Assembly: GCA_947303085.1 (NCBI GenBank)
Contig: CAMYXP010000007.1
Location: 97,106-161,105, forward strand
Length of the DNA stretch: 64,000 nt
DNA from: an uncultured Bacteroidales bacterium
Lineage (GTDB): Bacteria > Bacteroidota > Bacteroidia > Bacteroidales > F082
Direction: 5' to 3'
Below the pieces are notes generated by a model, which did no database searches, was not told the DNA's origin, and saw only the letters and a list, made by a program, of their open reading frames with translations. Both the position numbers and the translations under genes were made by a program. Each line of letters starts with the position of its first letter. Position 1 is the stretch's first letter. Below, one piece after another: positions 50,401 through 59,769 of this stretch.

Positions 50401-52815
50401 AATTTTAATGCGAAACCGAAAATAAAGTCAGCCACATTCATCACGACTGACAGGAGTTTCCAAACCAAATCAAGGACTCAACACCATCGTATCGCTAATC
50501 TTAAATTAAAGGAAAATCTGAAGTTTTCTGATTTTAATCTTATTAAGGACATTTACGGTAACAGATTATATAAATCATCCGAAGACGACATTTTTTATTC
50601 TATAAAAGAGGAGGAGGTTGAATATGAAGAAGTGTTTAGGAAAAGTGATTCTGACAATGAATTTTCGACAGAATATGATGATATTGAAAAACTCGACGAT
50701 TCTCCGGCGAAGATTCGAAAAGACTTCAACGAGACGGCCTTCTTCTATCCTGACTTGAAAACCGACGAAAACGGCAATTGCACCTTCACTTTCACCATGC
50801 CTGACGCATTGACACGCTGGCGTTTAAAGATGCTTGCTTACAGTAAAACTTTAAGTAGCGGGAAACTCGAAAAATCCATTGTCACTCAGCAGCCATTGAT
50901 GATTATGGCCGACATGCCAAGGTTTGTGTATGATGAAGACACACTGTGGATTGCCGCCAACGTCATCAATCTGTCGGACGAGGCACTTTCGCCAACAGCA
51001 AAACTCGAGATTTTCGACGAAAACAATAATCCAATAGAATTGATTTTATCAGACCAGAATATCAATATTAGTGAAATACCAGCAGGTCGCAGTCAGAGTG
51101 TGCGCTGGAAGGTGGCAATGCAAAAAGATCTCAACCCGCTGACGTTCAGATTCTCAGCAATAACTGATGGTTTCAGCGACGCAGAGCAGCATCTGCTTCC
51201 GGTTTTGAATACCGACATTTTCATGACACAGACATATTCTCTCTTGGTGCAAGCTGGCAAGACTATAAGTCATATATTGTCCAAATCGCAAAATGGTGAA
51301 AGATACTATAATAATAAGTTGGAGATCAAAGCCAACCAGATATTATACGCGGTTCAGTCATTGCCATATATTGCTGAGGGTGACGAAAAGTTTGTCTTGA
51401 CAGCATTCAACAGATATTTTGTCAACATGATGGCGCAAGAAATCATCATCAACAATCCGAATATCAAGGAATTACTTGAGAAAAATGCCAATGACACCTT
51501 GTCGGAGCTTCAAAAATATGAAGATGTAAAGGCCATCCTTTTAAAGGAAACACCATGGGTTTTGGACGCAAATAATGAGGCTCAGCAACGCGCTAATGTA
51601 TTGAAATTATTTGATACTGAAGCGGTTGACAAAAACATCGCATCAGCAATGGCAATACTTGAAAACAAACAGACCGTCAACGGAGGCTGGTCGTGGATGG
51701 ATGGCATGCCTGAAAGCGAATATATCACCCAATATTTTTTGAGTGGCCTCGGGCGCCTTGGCGACAATTCGGAGATGACAGAAAAAGCATTTCATTTCCT
51801 TGAAAATAAAGTGGTTGAGAGATACAACAAACTCGACACCCAGAAGAAAAAAGACAATGCTATATGCGACTTTATGACGATGAAGGATTTGTATGCAATG
51901 AGTTACTTCAGATATGACATCTCAGAAGAGTTTAGCAAAGCTAAAACATTCTATATCAAAAAGTTACACAACGATTGGAAACGTTATGGCCAAGAAGAGC
52001 AGGCATATATAGCGTTGACTCTTAACCGAAACGGGTATAATGACAAAGCCACGTTGATTATCAAATCGTTACGTGAACGAGCAATTAAAGATGAATATGG
52101 AATGTATTGGCGTAACAACAGTGTTGAAACACAGTCAAGGATACTTGAAGCGTTCCATGAAATCGACCCGAATACTGAGGAAATCGACAATATGCGCCTG
52201 TGGATTCTGACACAGAAACGTACAAATATGTGGGAAAACGACCGTGCCACGGTGGAAGCGGTATTCGCTCTTATGAACCGCGGCACCGTCTGGAATGAGA
52301 ATCTTGTCGATTCCTCTATGACCACTGACGATGACGGCACTATTCATGTGTATGTTCACAACAACACCAACCACGTGGTTTGGGGCGGCATTTTCCGCCA
52401 GTATTTCGTACCAATCGACAAGGTGGAAAAGCATAACGACGCCATGAAGATCAAACGAGAGCTTATCATTCCTGAGAACGTCAAAGTGGGCGATAAAGTC
52501 AAGGTGGAGATTACGTTTGAGAACAGTCAGGACATGGAGTTTGTGTATCTGAAGGATTTGCGTGGAGCCTGCTTCGAGCCTACGGAGCAGCTTTCGAGAT
52601 ATCATTGGGATGACGGACTTTGGTATTATCAAAGCACTACTGATGTTTCGATGGAATATTTCTTTGAGTGGCTTCCAAAAGGAAAGCACACGGTTTCATA
52701 CGATATGTACGTCACAAAAGATGGCAGCTTCAGCGCAGGATATGCGCATATTCAGTGCCAGTACGCACCGGAATTTGGAGCGTATTCGAATGGAATGAGA
52801 ATAACCATACATTAA
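47413..52815 (+). CDS. Alpha-2-macroglobulin family protein, thioester motif absent
   Basis: An 1800-residue protein with a signal peptide (MKRLFIFIIALAISLGINAQ). About 500 residues in it has a macroglobulin domain motif (FTDRAIYRPGQTVHFNCVVY), and near residue 1115 the A2M signature ETAFFYPDLKTDENGNCTFT followed by MPDALTRWRLKMLAYS. The helical thioester-like domain follows (NGGWSWMDGMPESEYITQYF) but the CxEQ thioester motif is not seen. A2M proteins trap proteases; members lacking the thioester are common in this phylum and may instead work in envelope assembly or peptidase inhibition. Located in the periplasm or at the surface. Confidence 0.88.
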   Translation: MKRLFIFIIALAISLGINAQDYQNLWQEYNDNIENLLPESAGKVLDNIEKQALKDKNDIQLLKVVIKRCDVIDTALCKSYLPKLSEASQVILNVEIAKYDFYFDDILKYQDNDFIKTVSMENYAEIFENKVNDTPFDIDLEPTLYDYVMHCIINHYTHYQAKEYYEKLLAFDLENNYIKAYYNNRISQLGYITDKNYDDYAKLAEECTDNELVAKIKAIQIQYLSYLKEYVKAKELCDEIMEMIDESHPLYQQCVDFINSISVKSVDVQINNVYVPNQTIPAGLTYRNTTNPSYRIYKVTTDEFLNLKHKYQDEDLLAKVLLKRPIIESTLEIPAETDYRKHSSLIALPALQCGIYYLVFSNNDSFKNYNDLIILPFEVSNLAFFNLETDDNLSFYVVNRETGEPMSNVKAHFSEQSYSYSNKTWGRKDIADVVSDFSGCFVGPKTHKNSYYVDLYYRNDTLLSTDLFWHYGRNTTDNLTIKSEFFTDRAIYRPGQTVHFNCVVYRGNSKNKEVLPNYQTTVKFYDANHQAIDSLNVTTNEFGAAHGSFIIPTDRLNGYFKIGEQNGSELIKVEEYKRPTFEITFESPEKAYNIGDSITVSGQVAALSGFGLDGAKYTYTVTRKTSFPYRLWYWKPPYHVEDETVSAGESITLNDGSFNIDFQLLPSEDIEAVNIPRYTYEIVVEATSKQGETQKGKFEIVATYNKYNISIESKSQTIDIQDFKALTVKAANINDKPVSTKIDCKVFKINNIERYTRCLGNFDRQLLSDQLLKAFFPNFDYYAKEITNKDLVYQDVIDVDGNAKLFIDNLKLLPGKYIVELQAVDDTMSKCSDYYYVFDMKSKKMPYKSMYWTHIDKDSAQPGEIINYYVGSSEKNVSALIIVKRAKTILKTQRITLNNSVYKLSYRVKEEDRGRIDFQVAIVKYNTEMRSIDYVDIPYNNMDLDIVLHTEREKTLPGAEETISVTVKDYKGKPVEVPLMAAMYDAALDNFLILHWNFNAKPKIKSATFITTDRSFQTKSRTQHHRIANLKLKENLKFSDFNLIKDIYGNRLYKSSEDDIFYSIKEEEVEYEEVFRKSDSDNEFSTEYDDIEKLDDSPAKIRKDFNETAFFYPDLKTDENGNCTFTFTMPDALTRWRLKMLAYSKTLSSGKLEKSIVTQQPLMIMADMPRFVYDEDTLWIAANVINLSDEALSPTAKLEIFDENNNPIELILSDQNINISEIPAGRSQSVRWKVAMQKDLNPLTFRFSAITDGFSDAEQHLLPVLNTDIFMTQTYSLLVQAGKTISHILSKSQNGERYYNNKLEIKANQILYAVQSLPYIAEGDEKFVLTAFNRYFVNMMAQEIIINNPNIKELLEKNANDTLSELQKYEDVKAILLKETPWVLDANNEAQQRANVLKLFDTEAVDKNIASAMAILENKQTVNGGWSWMDGMPESEYITQYFLSGLGRLGDNSEMTEKAFHFLENKVVERYNKLDTQKKKDNAICDFMTMKDLYAMSYFRYDISEEFSKAKTFYIKKLHNDWKRYGQEEQAYIALTLNRNGYNDKATLIIKSLRERAIKDEYGMYWRNNSVETQSRILEAFHEIDPNTEEIDNMRLWILTQKRTNMWENDRATVEAVFALMNRGTVWNENLVDSSMTTDDDGTIHVYVHNNTNHVVWGGIFRQYFVPIDKVEKHNDAMKIKRELIIPENVKVGDKVKVEITFENSQDMEFVYLKDLRGACFEPTEQLSRYHWDDGLWYYQSTTDVSMEYFFEWLPKGKHTVSYDMYVTKDGSFSAGYAHIQCQYAPEFGAYSNGMRITIH

Positions 52816-52821
52816 GTTTGG

Positions 52822-52840
52822 AGTTTGAAGACTTCAAACT
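52822..52840. terminator. Palindrome between convergent A2M and tsaB genes
   Basis: A 19-base near-palindrome (AGTTTGAAG, one base, CTTCAAACT) lies 7 bases after the A2M stop and touches the tsaB stop. A terminator role is plausible; there is no long T-run. Confidence 0.4.
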
Positions 52841-53525
52841 ATTTAAGTCCTTTAACCGTTGGCGTTCCCGGGACAAAATCTTTGAGATAGAACGGCTCAA
52901 AATATGCGACATCGACGAAGTCTTTGTTGTCGAGCTTCTGCTGAGCGATGACGCTCATGTACTTTGCCGAGCAGTAAAAATCTTTGATTACCGTGATTTT
53001 ATCGTCGTTGGCAAAAAGTTCTGCGCATTTGTCGGCACCGTCGCCGAAGAGATAAAGATTATGGTCTTTTTTAAGGTCAGCGAATGAATTCTCGTCGATG
53101 ATGACCGCTTCTGTATCCCTTATTTTATTGATGTTTTCGTCGAAGATGGCGCAATAGACCTCCATGCGGCGGGCATCGATCATCGGAATGAGAGCTGTTT
53201 CATTTTGAAGGAACTGTTTGCCTCCGTAAGCCATAGCTTCGAGAGTTTCTACAGCAATTAAAGGTTTGTAAACAGCGTAACAGATACCTTTGGCGGTGCT
53301 CACGCCGATGCGGAGACCTGTGTAGGAACCCGGTCCCATGCTGACAGCCACAGCATCCAGCTGATTGTAAGAAATACCAGCTTTTTTCATCACAGAATCG
53401 ATGAAAAGAGTGATTTTTTCCGAGTGATTCTGGCCTTTCGGGTCTTCCTCGTAAGCCAAAACCTCGCCGTTATGCACCAAAGCCACCGAACACGACGGTG
53501 TAGCTGTTTCAAGACAAAGAATCAT
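52839..53525 (-). CDS. tsaB: tRNA threonylcarbamoyladenosine biosynthesis protein TsaB
   Basis: A 228-residue protein from the ATG at 53525 (MILCLETATPSCSVALVHNG). The motifs VSMGPGSYTGLRIGVSTAKG and LIPMIDARRMEVYCAIFD match TsaB (YeaZ), which helps TsaD transfer threonylcarbamoyl to A37 of ANN-decoding tRNAs. Cytoplasmic. Its promoter faces that of rmlC. Confidence 0.95.
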   Translation of the reverse strand: MILCLETATPSCSVALVHNGEVLAYEEDPKGQNHSEKITLFIDSVMKKAGISYNQLDAVAVSMGPGSYTGLRIGVSTAKGICYAVYKPLIAVETLEAMAYGGKQFLQNETALIPMIDARRMEVYCAIFDENINKIRDTEAVIIDENSFADLKKDHNLYLFGDGADKCAELFANDDKITVIKDFYCSAKYMSVIAQQKLDNKDFVDVAYFEPFYLKDFVPGTPTVKGLK

Positions 53526-53541
53526 TTCTTTAAAATTTTTG

Positions 53542-53549
53542 CAAAAATA
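53542..53549 (-). promoter_or_regulatory. -7 element of tsaB
   Basis: TATTTTTG on the minus strand, 16 bases before the ATG at 53525. No good upstream box. Confidence 0.5.
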
Positions 53550-53559
53550 CACATTTTTC

Positions 53560-53590
53560 TTTGATTTTATTTTTTAATTATGTAATTTTG
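53560..53590 (+). promoter_or_regulatory. Promoter of the nucleotide-sugar operon (rmlC first)
   Basis: TTTG (53560-53563), 19 bases, then TAATTTTG (53583-53590), 21 bases before the rmlC ATG at 53612. A full consensus match. Confidence 0.75.
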
Positions 53591-53611
53591 CAGGTTAATT
53601 GTACATTTTAG

Positions 53612-54172
53612 ATGGAGATAATAAGAACTAATATTGAGGGAGTTGTCATAATTGAGCCAAAAGTTTTCAAGGATGACAGGGGGTATTTTTTTGAGTCGTT
53701 TTTGCAAAAAGAGTTTGAGGAGAAGGTTTGCAAGACGTTTTTTGTGCAGGATAACGAGTCGAAATCGTGCTACGGAGTGTTGAGGGGACTGCATTTTCAG
53801 AAGCCGCCGTATGCGCAGGCGAAACTGGTGCGCTGCGTGAAAGGAAAGGTGTTGGACGTGGCTGTCGACATCCGCAAAGGCTCGCCGACATACGGAAAAC
53901 ACACCGCGACGGTGCTTTCGGAAGACGACCACAGGATGTTTTTCATTCCGCGCGGTTTTGCACACGGATTCTCGGTTTTGAGTGAGATGGCAGTGTTTCA
54001 GTACAAATGCGACAACTATTATGCGCCGCAAAGTGAAGGAGCATTGCTTTGGAATGATAAAGACTTGAATATCAATTGGATGATACCTGAAAAAGACGTT
54101 ATTCTGTCGGAGAAAGACAAACATCATCCATTGTTTAAAGATTTTGAGTCGCCATTTGTTTTTGAAAAGTAA
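53612..54172 (+). CDS. rfbC: dTDP-4-dehydrorhamnose 3,5-epimerase (RmlC)
   Basis: A 186-residue cupin enzyme acting third in dTDP-L-rhamnose synthesis. LRGLHFQKPPYAQAKLVRC contains the catalytic His, VDIRKGSPTYGK and QSEGALLWNDKDLNI are conserved elements. It is followed by rmlD after 4 bases. rmlA and rmlB are not in the window, so they must be elsewhere if the pathway is complete. Confidence 0.95.
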   Translation: MEIIRTNIEGVVIIEPKVFKDDRGYFFESFLQKEFEEKVCKTFFVQDNESKSCYGVLRGLHFQKPPYAQAKLVRCVKGKVLDVAVDIRKGSPTYGKHTATVLSEDDHRMFFIPRGFAHGFSVLSEMAVFQYKCDNYYAPQSEGALLWNDKDLNINWMIPEKDVILSEKDKHHPLFKDFESPFVFEK

Positions 54173-54176
54173 AAAG

Positions 54177-55058
54177 ATGAATATATTAGTCACAGGCGCC
54201 AACGGTCAGCTCGGCAACGAGATGAGGATAGTTTCCAAAGGAAGCTCCGACCACTACATCTTCACCGATGTGGCGGAACTCGACATCACGAAACTTGAGG
54301 CCGTGAGAAAGTGTGTGACTGACAACGACATCAACATCATCGTTAACTGCGCCGGATATACCAACGTGGAAAAAGCGGAAGACGAGGAAGAGATGGCAGA
54401 GCTTATCAATGCTAAAGCTGTCGAATATCTGGCAAAGACTTGCAAAGAGAACGACGCTACGCTCATCCACATCTCTACGGATTACGTTTTCGGCGGCAAC
54501 GAGGGCAACACTCCACGCAAGGAAGACGAGAAAGTCAACCCGACTGGAGTTTACGGAATAACAAAGCTTCACGGCGAACAAGCCATTAAAAAAGTCGAAT
54601 GCAAGCACATAATCATCCGCACAGCATGGCTTTACAGCGAGTTCGGTAACAACTTTGTAAAGACAATGCGCAAACTGACAGCGGAAAGAGACAGTCTGAA
54701 GGTTGTTTTCGACCAAGTAGGCACGCCGACATATGCTCTCGACCTTGCTAATGTGATAGCTATTTTTATCGAAAAATTAAAAAATGCCAACAGCCAATGG
54801 CCAACAGCCAATGGCATCTACAACTTTAGTAATGAAGGAGTTACCAGCTGGTACGACTTCGCAAAGGAGATTTGCGAGTTGAGCGGCAACGTGTGCGACA
54901 TACAGCCATGCCATAGCGACGAATTTCCAAGTAAGGTGAAACGCCCGAGCTATTCGGTTTTAGATAAAACGAAGATTAAAAAAGATTTGAATATTTCTAT
55001 ACCATACTGGAGAGATTCACTGAAAAAATGTATAAAATTGATGTATGCTGACAAGTAA
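54177..55058 (+). CDS. rfbD: dTDP-4-dehydrorhamnose reductase (RmlD) with an in-frame repeat insertion
   Basis: A 293-residue SDR reductase from the ATG at 54177 (MNILVTGANGQLGNEMRIVS); the longer frame overlaps rmlC. The coenzyme motif GANGQLG, the ISTDYVFGG motif, and the catalytic YGITK are present. It makes dTDP-L-rhamnose. Residues about 203-213 (NANSQWPTANG) are encoded by a short tandem DNA repeat, an odd insertion next to the YNFSNEGV segment. Frame is kept, so the enzyme may still work. Confidence 0.93.
   Translation: MNILVTGANGQLGNEMRIVSKGSSDHYIFTDVAELDITKLEAVRKCVTDNDINIIVNCAGYTNVEKAEDEEEMAELINAKAVEYLAKTCKENDATLIHISTDYVFGGNEGNTPRKEDEKVNPTGVYGITKLHGEQAIKKVECKHIIIRTAWLYSEFGNNFVKTMRKLTAERDSLKVVFDQVGTPTYALDLANVIAIFIEKLKNANSQWPTANGIYNFSNEGVTSWYDFAKEICELSGNVCDIQPCHSDEFPSKVKRPSYSVLDKTKIKKDLNISIPYWRDSLKKCIKLMYADK
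54786..54815. repeat. Heptameric GCCAAYR repeat inside rmlD
   Basis: Two exact 14-base copies (GCCAACAGCCAATG at 54786-54799 and 54800-54813), each made of two 7-base units, are followed by GC. The same family as the GCTAATG array at 21941-21968, but here within a coding region. Confidence 0.75.
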
Positions 55059-55179
55059 ACTTTCACATATTGTCAGAGCGAAATGCAGATATGCGCGTGT
55101 AGTCACACCTTGGCCGTGATTAGACGGGTTATTTATGTAATTGAGAAGCAATAAATTGAACCCGAAAAAAAATTAAAAA

Positions 55180-57387
55180 ATGGAAAAAGTAACAATCATA
55201 CCATACGAGAGTATTTACGAGAACTTCATTGATAAAAAGTACATCAAAGAAGGTTTCGATGAATACCATTTTAGAAATATTCAAACAAAAAAACCTAGTG
55301 GCGGCTGGAGAAACCTGCGTTCCGACGAGATCGAGCGTCTGGTAAAGAACAGCAATACCGCCACAAGCTGGGATGATATTCTGGTGACCGATGAGTTTGA
55401 CACCAACCTGGTGAAAAACAATCGTTTCTACGGAATGGTGCGTATCGGAGCCATCAAAAACGTGGTATTGCAATACCACGACTTAAAGATGGCGTGCGGA
55501 ATCACCGATAGTACCATCATCTCTTGCGATATAGGCGATTTCGTGGCAATCCACGACGTGCATTACATCGCCAACTACATCATCGGCGACAAATGTATTC
55601 TTTTTAACGTCCACGAGGTTTCGTGTACTGACCACTCGAAGTTCGGAAACGGTATCTTGAAAGACGGCGAGCCGGAAGACGTGCGTGTATGGCTCGAGCT
55701 GATGAACGAAGCCGGTGGACGCAGGGTGTTGCCATTCGACGGCATGATCACCGCCGACGCCTATCTTTGGGCAAAATACACTGATATTACAAAACTTCAG
55801 GACAGACTGTTCGAGATTACTCAGAAGTCGTTCGACAGCAGCAGAGGTTATTACGGCACCATTGGCGAAGGCTGCGTCATCAAGAACTCATGGATCGTGA
55901 AAGACGCGAAGATTGGTCCGTGCTGCTATATCAAGGGTGCTAACAAGCTGAAAAACATCACCATCAACTCATCGGAAGAAGAGCCTACACAGATTGGTGA
56001 AGGTGTGATTTTGGTGAATGGCATCGTGGGCTACGGCTGTCATATCTTCTACTCAGTGGTGGCGACACGTTTCGTCATCGGCGACAACTGCAATCTGAAA
56101 TACGGAGCCCGTGTCATTTACTCAATTTTGGGTGACAACTCCACAATTTCATGCTGCGAGGTGTTGAACAACCTCATTTTCCCGGCACACGAGCAACACC
56201 ACAACAACTCATTCCTCATCGCCGCCTGCGTGATGGGACAGAGCAACATGGCTGCAGGAGCGACATTAGGTTCGAACCACAACAGCCGTGCTACAGACGG
56301 TGAAATCGTGGCAAAACGCGGTTTCTGGCCAGGACTTTGCTCAAGCGTGAAACACTCGTCGAAGTTCGCATCGTTCACATTGCTTTCAAAGGCAGATTAT
56401 CCGAACGAGATGAACATCAGGCTGCCGTTTGCTTTGGTGAACAACAACGTGTCGAAAGACCAGCTTGAGGTTATGCCGGCATATTGGTGGATGTATAACA
56501 TGTACGCCATTGCACGCAACACCTCGAAATATCAGAAGCGCGACAAACGTAAACGCCGCATCCAAAACATCGAGTTTGAGACATTTGCGCCAGACACCAT
56601 GGAGGAAGTCATTGCAGGACGCAAGCTTCTCGAAGTGTGGACGGCCAAAGCCTATCTGCGTTCGAAATGCCAAAATCCGGAGCAAGAGTATTATACCTTG
56701 CGCGACCTAGGACATAAGCTTTTGAATGGCGATAAAGATGTTGTAAAAGGTCTTGAGGTTCTTGGCGAAGAGATGGAAAAATCACATCGTAAAGTGGTGA
56801 TTCTCAAGCCTTACGAAGCATATCACGCCTACGAAGACATGATTATCTATTATGCTGTAAGCAACATCATCAGATATCTCGAAAACAACCCTGACGAGAC
56901 ATTCGACAGCATGTGCAAGCATCTCACCAACGTGCGTCAACGTGAATGGATTAACATGGGCGGTCAGCTTGTGACAGAAGACGATTTGGAAAGACTCATC
57001 GAAGACATCTGCAACGGCACGCTCAACAGCTGGGACGACATTCATTCACGTTACAATGCTTTGTGGGCTAAGTATCAGAAAGACAAGCTGTTACATTGCT
57101 ATCAAGCATTGAGATTCATCTATAACAAATGTCCTTCTTTGACAAAAGAAATCTTTGCCGACGCGCTCAACAGAGGCGAAAAAGTGCTTCATTACGTGTG
57201 CGACCAGGTTTATGAGTCAAGGAAGAAAGACTACGAAAACGTTATCCGCAACTCGACATTCCGCAACACGGAAGAACGCGACGCGGTGAACGGAAAACTC
57301 GAAGACAACAGCTTCGTCAAACAAATCAGAAAAGAAACAGAGGTCGGATTGAAATATATCGCCGACGCAAGAGAATTAGTAAAATGA
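55180..57387 (+). CDS. DUF4954 family protein with left-handed beta-helix region
   Basis: A 735-residue protein characteristic of Bacteroidota. The first 400 residues contain hexapeptide-like repeats ([54 protein letters not shown]), as in nucleotidyl- or acyl-transferase beta helices; the rest is helical ([20 protein letters not shown]). Function is unknown. It lies 22 bases before nagB, and this order is a common arrangement, so a role in amino-sugar metabolism is suggested. The 120 bases upstream hold no other gene. Confidence 0.8.
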   Translation: MEKVTIIPYESIYENFIDKKYIKEGFDEYHFRNIQTKKPSGGWRNLRSDEIERLVKNSNTATSWDDILVTDEFDTNLVKNNRFYGMVRIGAIKNVVLQYHDLKMACGITDSTIISCDIGDFVAIHDVHYIANYIIGDKCILFNVHEVSCTDHSKFGNGILKDGEPEDVRVWLELMNEAGGRRVLPFDGMITADAYLWAKYTDITKLQDRLFEITQKSFDSSRGYYGTIGEGCVIKNSWIVKDAKIGPCCYIKGANKLKNITINSSEEEPTQIGEGVILVNGIVGYGCHIFYSVVATRFVIGDNCNLKYGARVIYSILGDNSTISCCEVLNNLIFPAHEQHHNNSFLIAACVMGQSNMAAGATLGSNHNSRATDGEIVAKRGFWPGLCSSVKHSSKFASFTLLSKADYPNEMNIRLPFALVNNNVSKDQLEVMPAYWWMYNMYAIARNTSKYQKRDKRKRRIQNIEFETFAPDTMEEVIAGRKLLEVWTAKAYLRSKCQNPEQEYYTLRDLGHKLLNGDKDVVKGLEVLGEEMEKSHRKVVILKPYEAYHAYEDMIIYYAVSNIIRYLENNPDETFDSMCKHLTNVRQREWINMGGQLVTEDDLERLIEDICNGTLNSWDDIHSRYNALWAKYQKDKLLHCYQALRFIYNKCPSLTKEIFADALNRGEKVLHYVCDQVYESRKKDYENVIRNSTFRNTEERDAVNGKLEDNSFVKQIRKETEVGLKYIADARELVK

Positions 57388-57409
57388 AAACCATAAAAAA
57401 CATAGAAAA

Positions 57410-58201
57410 ATGAGAGTAATTATTGAACCAACCTATGAAAAGATGTCACAGTGGGCGGCAAATCATATTGTCCGCAGAATCAACGAGTTCAAGCCAACTG
57501 AGACAAAGCCATTCATCCTCGGACTGCCTACAGGCTCAACTCCGATAGGAACTTACAAATGCCTCATCAAGGCTTACGAAGAAGGCAAGGTTTCATTCAA
57601 AAACGTGGTGACATTCAACATGGACGAATATGTGAAGATTCCAGAGAACCATCCGGAGAGCTATCATTCATTCATGTGGAACAACTTCTTCAGCCACATC
57701 GATATCAAGAAAGAAAACGTGAACATCCTCAACGGCAATGCTGAAGATCTCGAGGCAGAGTGCGCACGTTACGAAGCCAAGATTAAGAGTTACGGCGGCA
57801 TCCATCTGTTTATGGGCGGCATCGGTCCTGACGGACATATCGCCTTCAACGAGCCAGGCTCATCGTTGACATCACGCACAAGAGTAAAATCATTGACAAC
57901 AGATACCATCATCGCCAACTCACGTTTCTTCGAGAACGATATTAATAAGGTGCCTAAGACAGCTTTGACAGTCGGTGTCGGCACAGTGATGGATTCGCAG
58001 GAGGTGATGATTCTCGCCAACGGTCACAACAAGGCACGCGCTTTGGCGCAGGCCATCGAAGGCAGTGTTTGCCATCTATGCACCGTGAGTGCACTGCAGA
58101 TGCACCCGAAAGGCATCATAGTGTGCGACGACGCAGCGACCGAGGAGATGAAAGTCGGAACAGTAAACTATTTCAAAGACATTGAAAAAGATAATCTTTA
58201 A
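57410..58201 (+). CDS. nagB: Glucosamine-6-phosphate deaminase
   Basis: A 263-residue enzyme that converts glucosamine-6-phosphate to fructose-6-phosphate and ammonia, or the reverse. [33 protein letters not shown] and [20 protein letters not shown] are all conserved. Cytoplasmic. Its stop shares one base with the start of the WlbB-like gene (TAATG), so amino-sugar turnover and nucleotide-sugar synthesis are co-expressed. Confidence 0.96.
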   Translation: MRVIIEPTYEKMSQWAANHIVRRINEFKPTETKPFILGLPTGSTPIGTYKCLIKAYEEGKVSFKNVVTFNMDEYVKIPENHPESYHSFMWNNFFSHIDIKKENVNILNGNAEDLEAECARYEAKIKSYGGIHLFMGGIGPDGHIAFNEPGSSLTSRTRVKSLTTDTIIANSRFFENDINKVPKTALTVGVGTVMDSQEVMILANGHNKARALAQAIEGSVCHLCTVSALQMHPKGIIVCDDAATEEMKVGTVNYFKDIEKDNL

Positions 58202-58773
58202 TGTTTTTTAAACACGAATCGAGTTATATAGATGAAGGTGCCGTCGTGGGCGACGGCACCAAAATCTGGCATTTCTGTCACATCCAGAAAGGTGCGGTGA
58301 TAGGAAAAGACTGCTCGCTGGGACAGAATGTCAACATAGGAAACAATGTAAAGATAGGGAACGGCGTCAGGATTCAGAACAACGTGTCGGTGTATGAGGG
58401 TGTGGAGATTGAAGACAACGTGTTTTGCGGTCCGAGCTGTGTATTTACAAACGTCGTGACACCACGCGCGCACTTCCCGGTGCACGGCGTTTATGCGAAG
58501 ACATTAATAAAAGAAGGTGCGTCGCTTGGTGCCAACTGCACCGTGGTTTGCGGTCACACCATAGGGAAGAGCGCGCTGATAGCGGCTGGCGCCGTCGTCA
58601 CCAAAGACGTGAAGGATTACGCGCTGATGGCCGGAGTGCCAGCGAAACAGATAGGATGGGTTTGCGAGTGCGGAAAAAAACTGAATAAAGATTTGAAATG
58701 TCAATGTGGGAGACAATACAAAATGACAAGGGGGTTCCTCGCGCCTGCGGCGCTCGGAATGACAGATAAATAG
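58201..58773 (+). CDS. wlbB: UDP-amino-sugar N-acetyltransferase (WlbB/WbpD-like)
   Basis: A 190-residue beta-helix acetyltransferase with clear hexapeptide repeats ([80 protein letters not shown]). A C-terminal zinc ribbon-like part ([16 protein letters not shown]) follows, as in WlbB relatives. The final 15 residues or so ([15 protein letters not shown]) come from a dispersed repeat. It probably makes the 3-N-acetyl form of a UDP-uronic acid together with the next gene. Confidence 0.85.
   Translation: MFFKHESSYIDEGAVVGDGTKIWHFCHIQKGAVIGKDCSLGQNVNIGNNVKIGNGVRIQNNVSVYEGVEIEDNVFCGPSCVFTNVVTPRAHFPVHGVYAKTLIKEGASLGANCTVVCGHTIGKSALIAAGAVVTKDVKDYALMAGVPAKQIGWVCECGKKLNKDLKCQCGRQYKMTRGFLAPAALGMTDK
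58730..58764. repeat. Dispersed palindromic repeat, copy 3
   Basis: GGGGTTCCTCGCGCCTGCGG followed by CGCTCGGAATGACAG. It overlaps the end of the WlbB-like gene and supplies its last residues. Confidence 0.75.
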
Positions 58774-58794
58774 GAATATATTTTTGTTTTTTAT

Positions 58795-59763
58795 ATGAAG
58801 AATTTTGCGATTATCGGAGTTGGAGGTTATATTGCGCCGAGGCATCTGAAGGCGATAAAAGACACGGGAAACAACATGGTTTCGGCCTACGACAAAAGCG
58901 ATTCGGTGGGCATCATGGACAGCTATTTCCCGAATGCGGCGTTTTTTACCGAGCAGGAGCTGTTTGATAGGCATAATACCCGTTTGATCGAGCGTGGCAC
59001 GAATATCGATTTCGTAACTGTTTGCACACCGAATTATTTGCACGACGCACACACCAGATACGGATTGAGATTAGGTGCCGACGTCATCTGTGAGAAGCCG
59101 GTGGTGCTGAACCCTTGGAACATCGACGCGCTCGAAAAAGTGGAACAAAGCACTGGACACAAAGCTTATACCATACTTCAGCTTCGTCTCCACGACTCGA
59201 TAGTTGCATTGAAAAAGAAGATCGACGAAGGTCCGAAAGACAAGGTTTACGACGTCGACCTGACATATATCACCGCGAGAGGCAACTGGTACTACACCTC
59301 GTGGAAAGGCAACGAAAACAAGAGCGGCGGCATCGCCACCAACATCGGAATTCATTTTTACGACATGCTTTCGTGGATTTTCGGTCCGGTAACGAAAAAC
59401 GTGGTGCATGTCTCGACCCACGACAGGGTTGCCGGTTATCTGGAGATGCCTAAGGCAAGAGTGCGTTACTTCTTGAGTATCAACGCCGATACATTGCCGG
59501 CGAACGCCGTTCAAGGTGAGAAAAAGACATACAGAACCATCATGATCGACGGTTCGGAGTTTGAGTTCAGCGCAGGATTCACCGAGCTGCACACCAAGAG
59601 CTACGAAAAGATTTTGGCAGGCGAAGGATTCAGAATTTCTGAAGCCAGAAACTGCATCAATATAGTTTACGAAATTAGAAACGCAAAGCCAATAGGACTG
59701 GTTGGAGATTACCATCCGTTGGCGAAGTTGGCGTTAGCGGAACATCCTTTCGGATGGCGCTAG
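58795..59763 (+). CDS. wlbA: UDP-N-acetyl-D-glucosaminuronate 3-dehydrogenase-like (WlbA/WbpB, Gfo/Idh/MocA)
   Basis: A 322-residue oxidoreductase. The N-terminal Rossmann motif is AIIGVGGYIAPRHLKAIK, and VTVCTPNYLHD leads to VICEKPVVLNPWN with the family's Glu-Lys-Pro signature. The C-terminal part (GGIATNIGIHFYDMLSWIFG) binds the sugar. With WlbB it would produce UDP-2,3-diacetamido-2,3-dideoxy-glucuronic acid; the aminotransferase step could be the DegT gene at 37277-38410. The start is close to a TAnnTTTG element (58779-58786). Confidence 0.85.
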   Translation: MKNFAIIGVGGYIAPRHLKAIKDTGNNMVSAYDKSDSVGIMDSYFPNAAFFTEQELFDRHNTRLIERGTNIDFVTVCTPNYLHDAHTRYGLRLGADVICEKPVVLNPWNIDALEKVEQSTGHKAYTILQLRLHDSIVALKKKIDEGPKDKVYDVDLTYITARGNWYYTSWKGNENKSGGIATNIGIHFYDMLSWIFGPVTKNVVHVSTHDRVAGYLEMPKARVRYFLSINADTLPANAVQGEKKTYRTIMIDGSEFEFSAGFTELHTKSYEKILAGEGFRISEARNCINIVYEIRNAKPIGLVGDYHPLAKLALAEHPFGWR

Positions 59764-59769
59764 CGCCCC

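Noticed and set aside
59071..59715. A 214-codon minus-strand frame opposite the WlbA-like gene
   Set aside because: Shadow of a strongly conserved Gfo/Idh/MocA enzyme; no independent signal.
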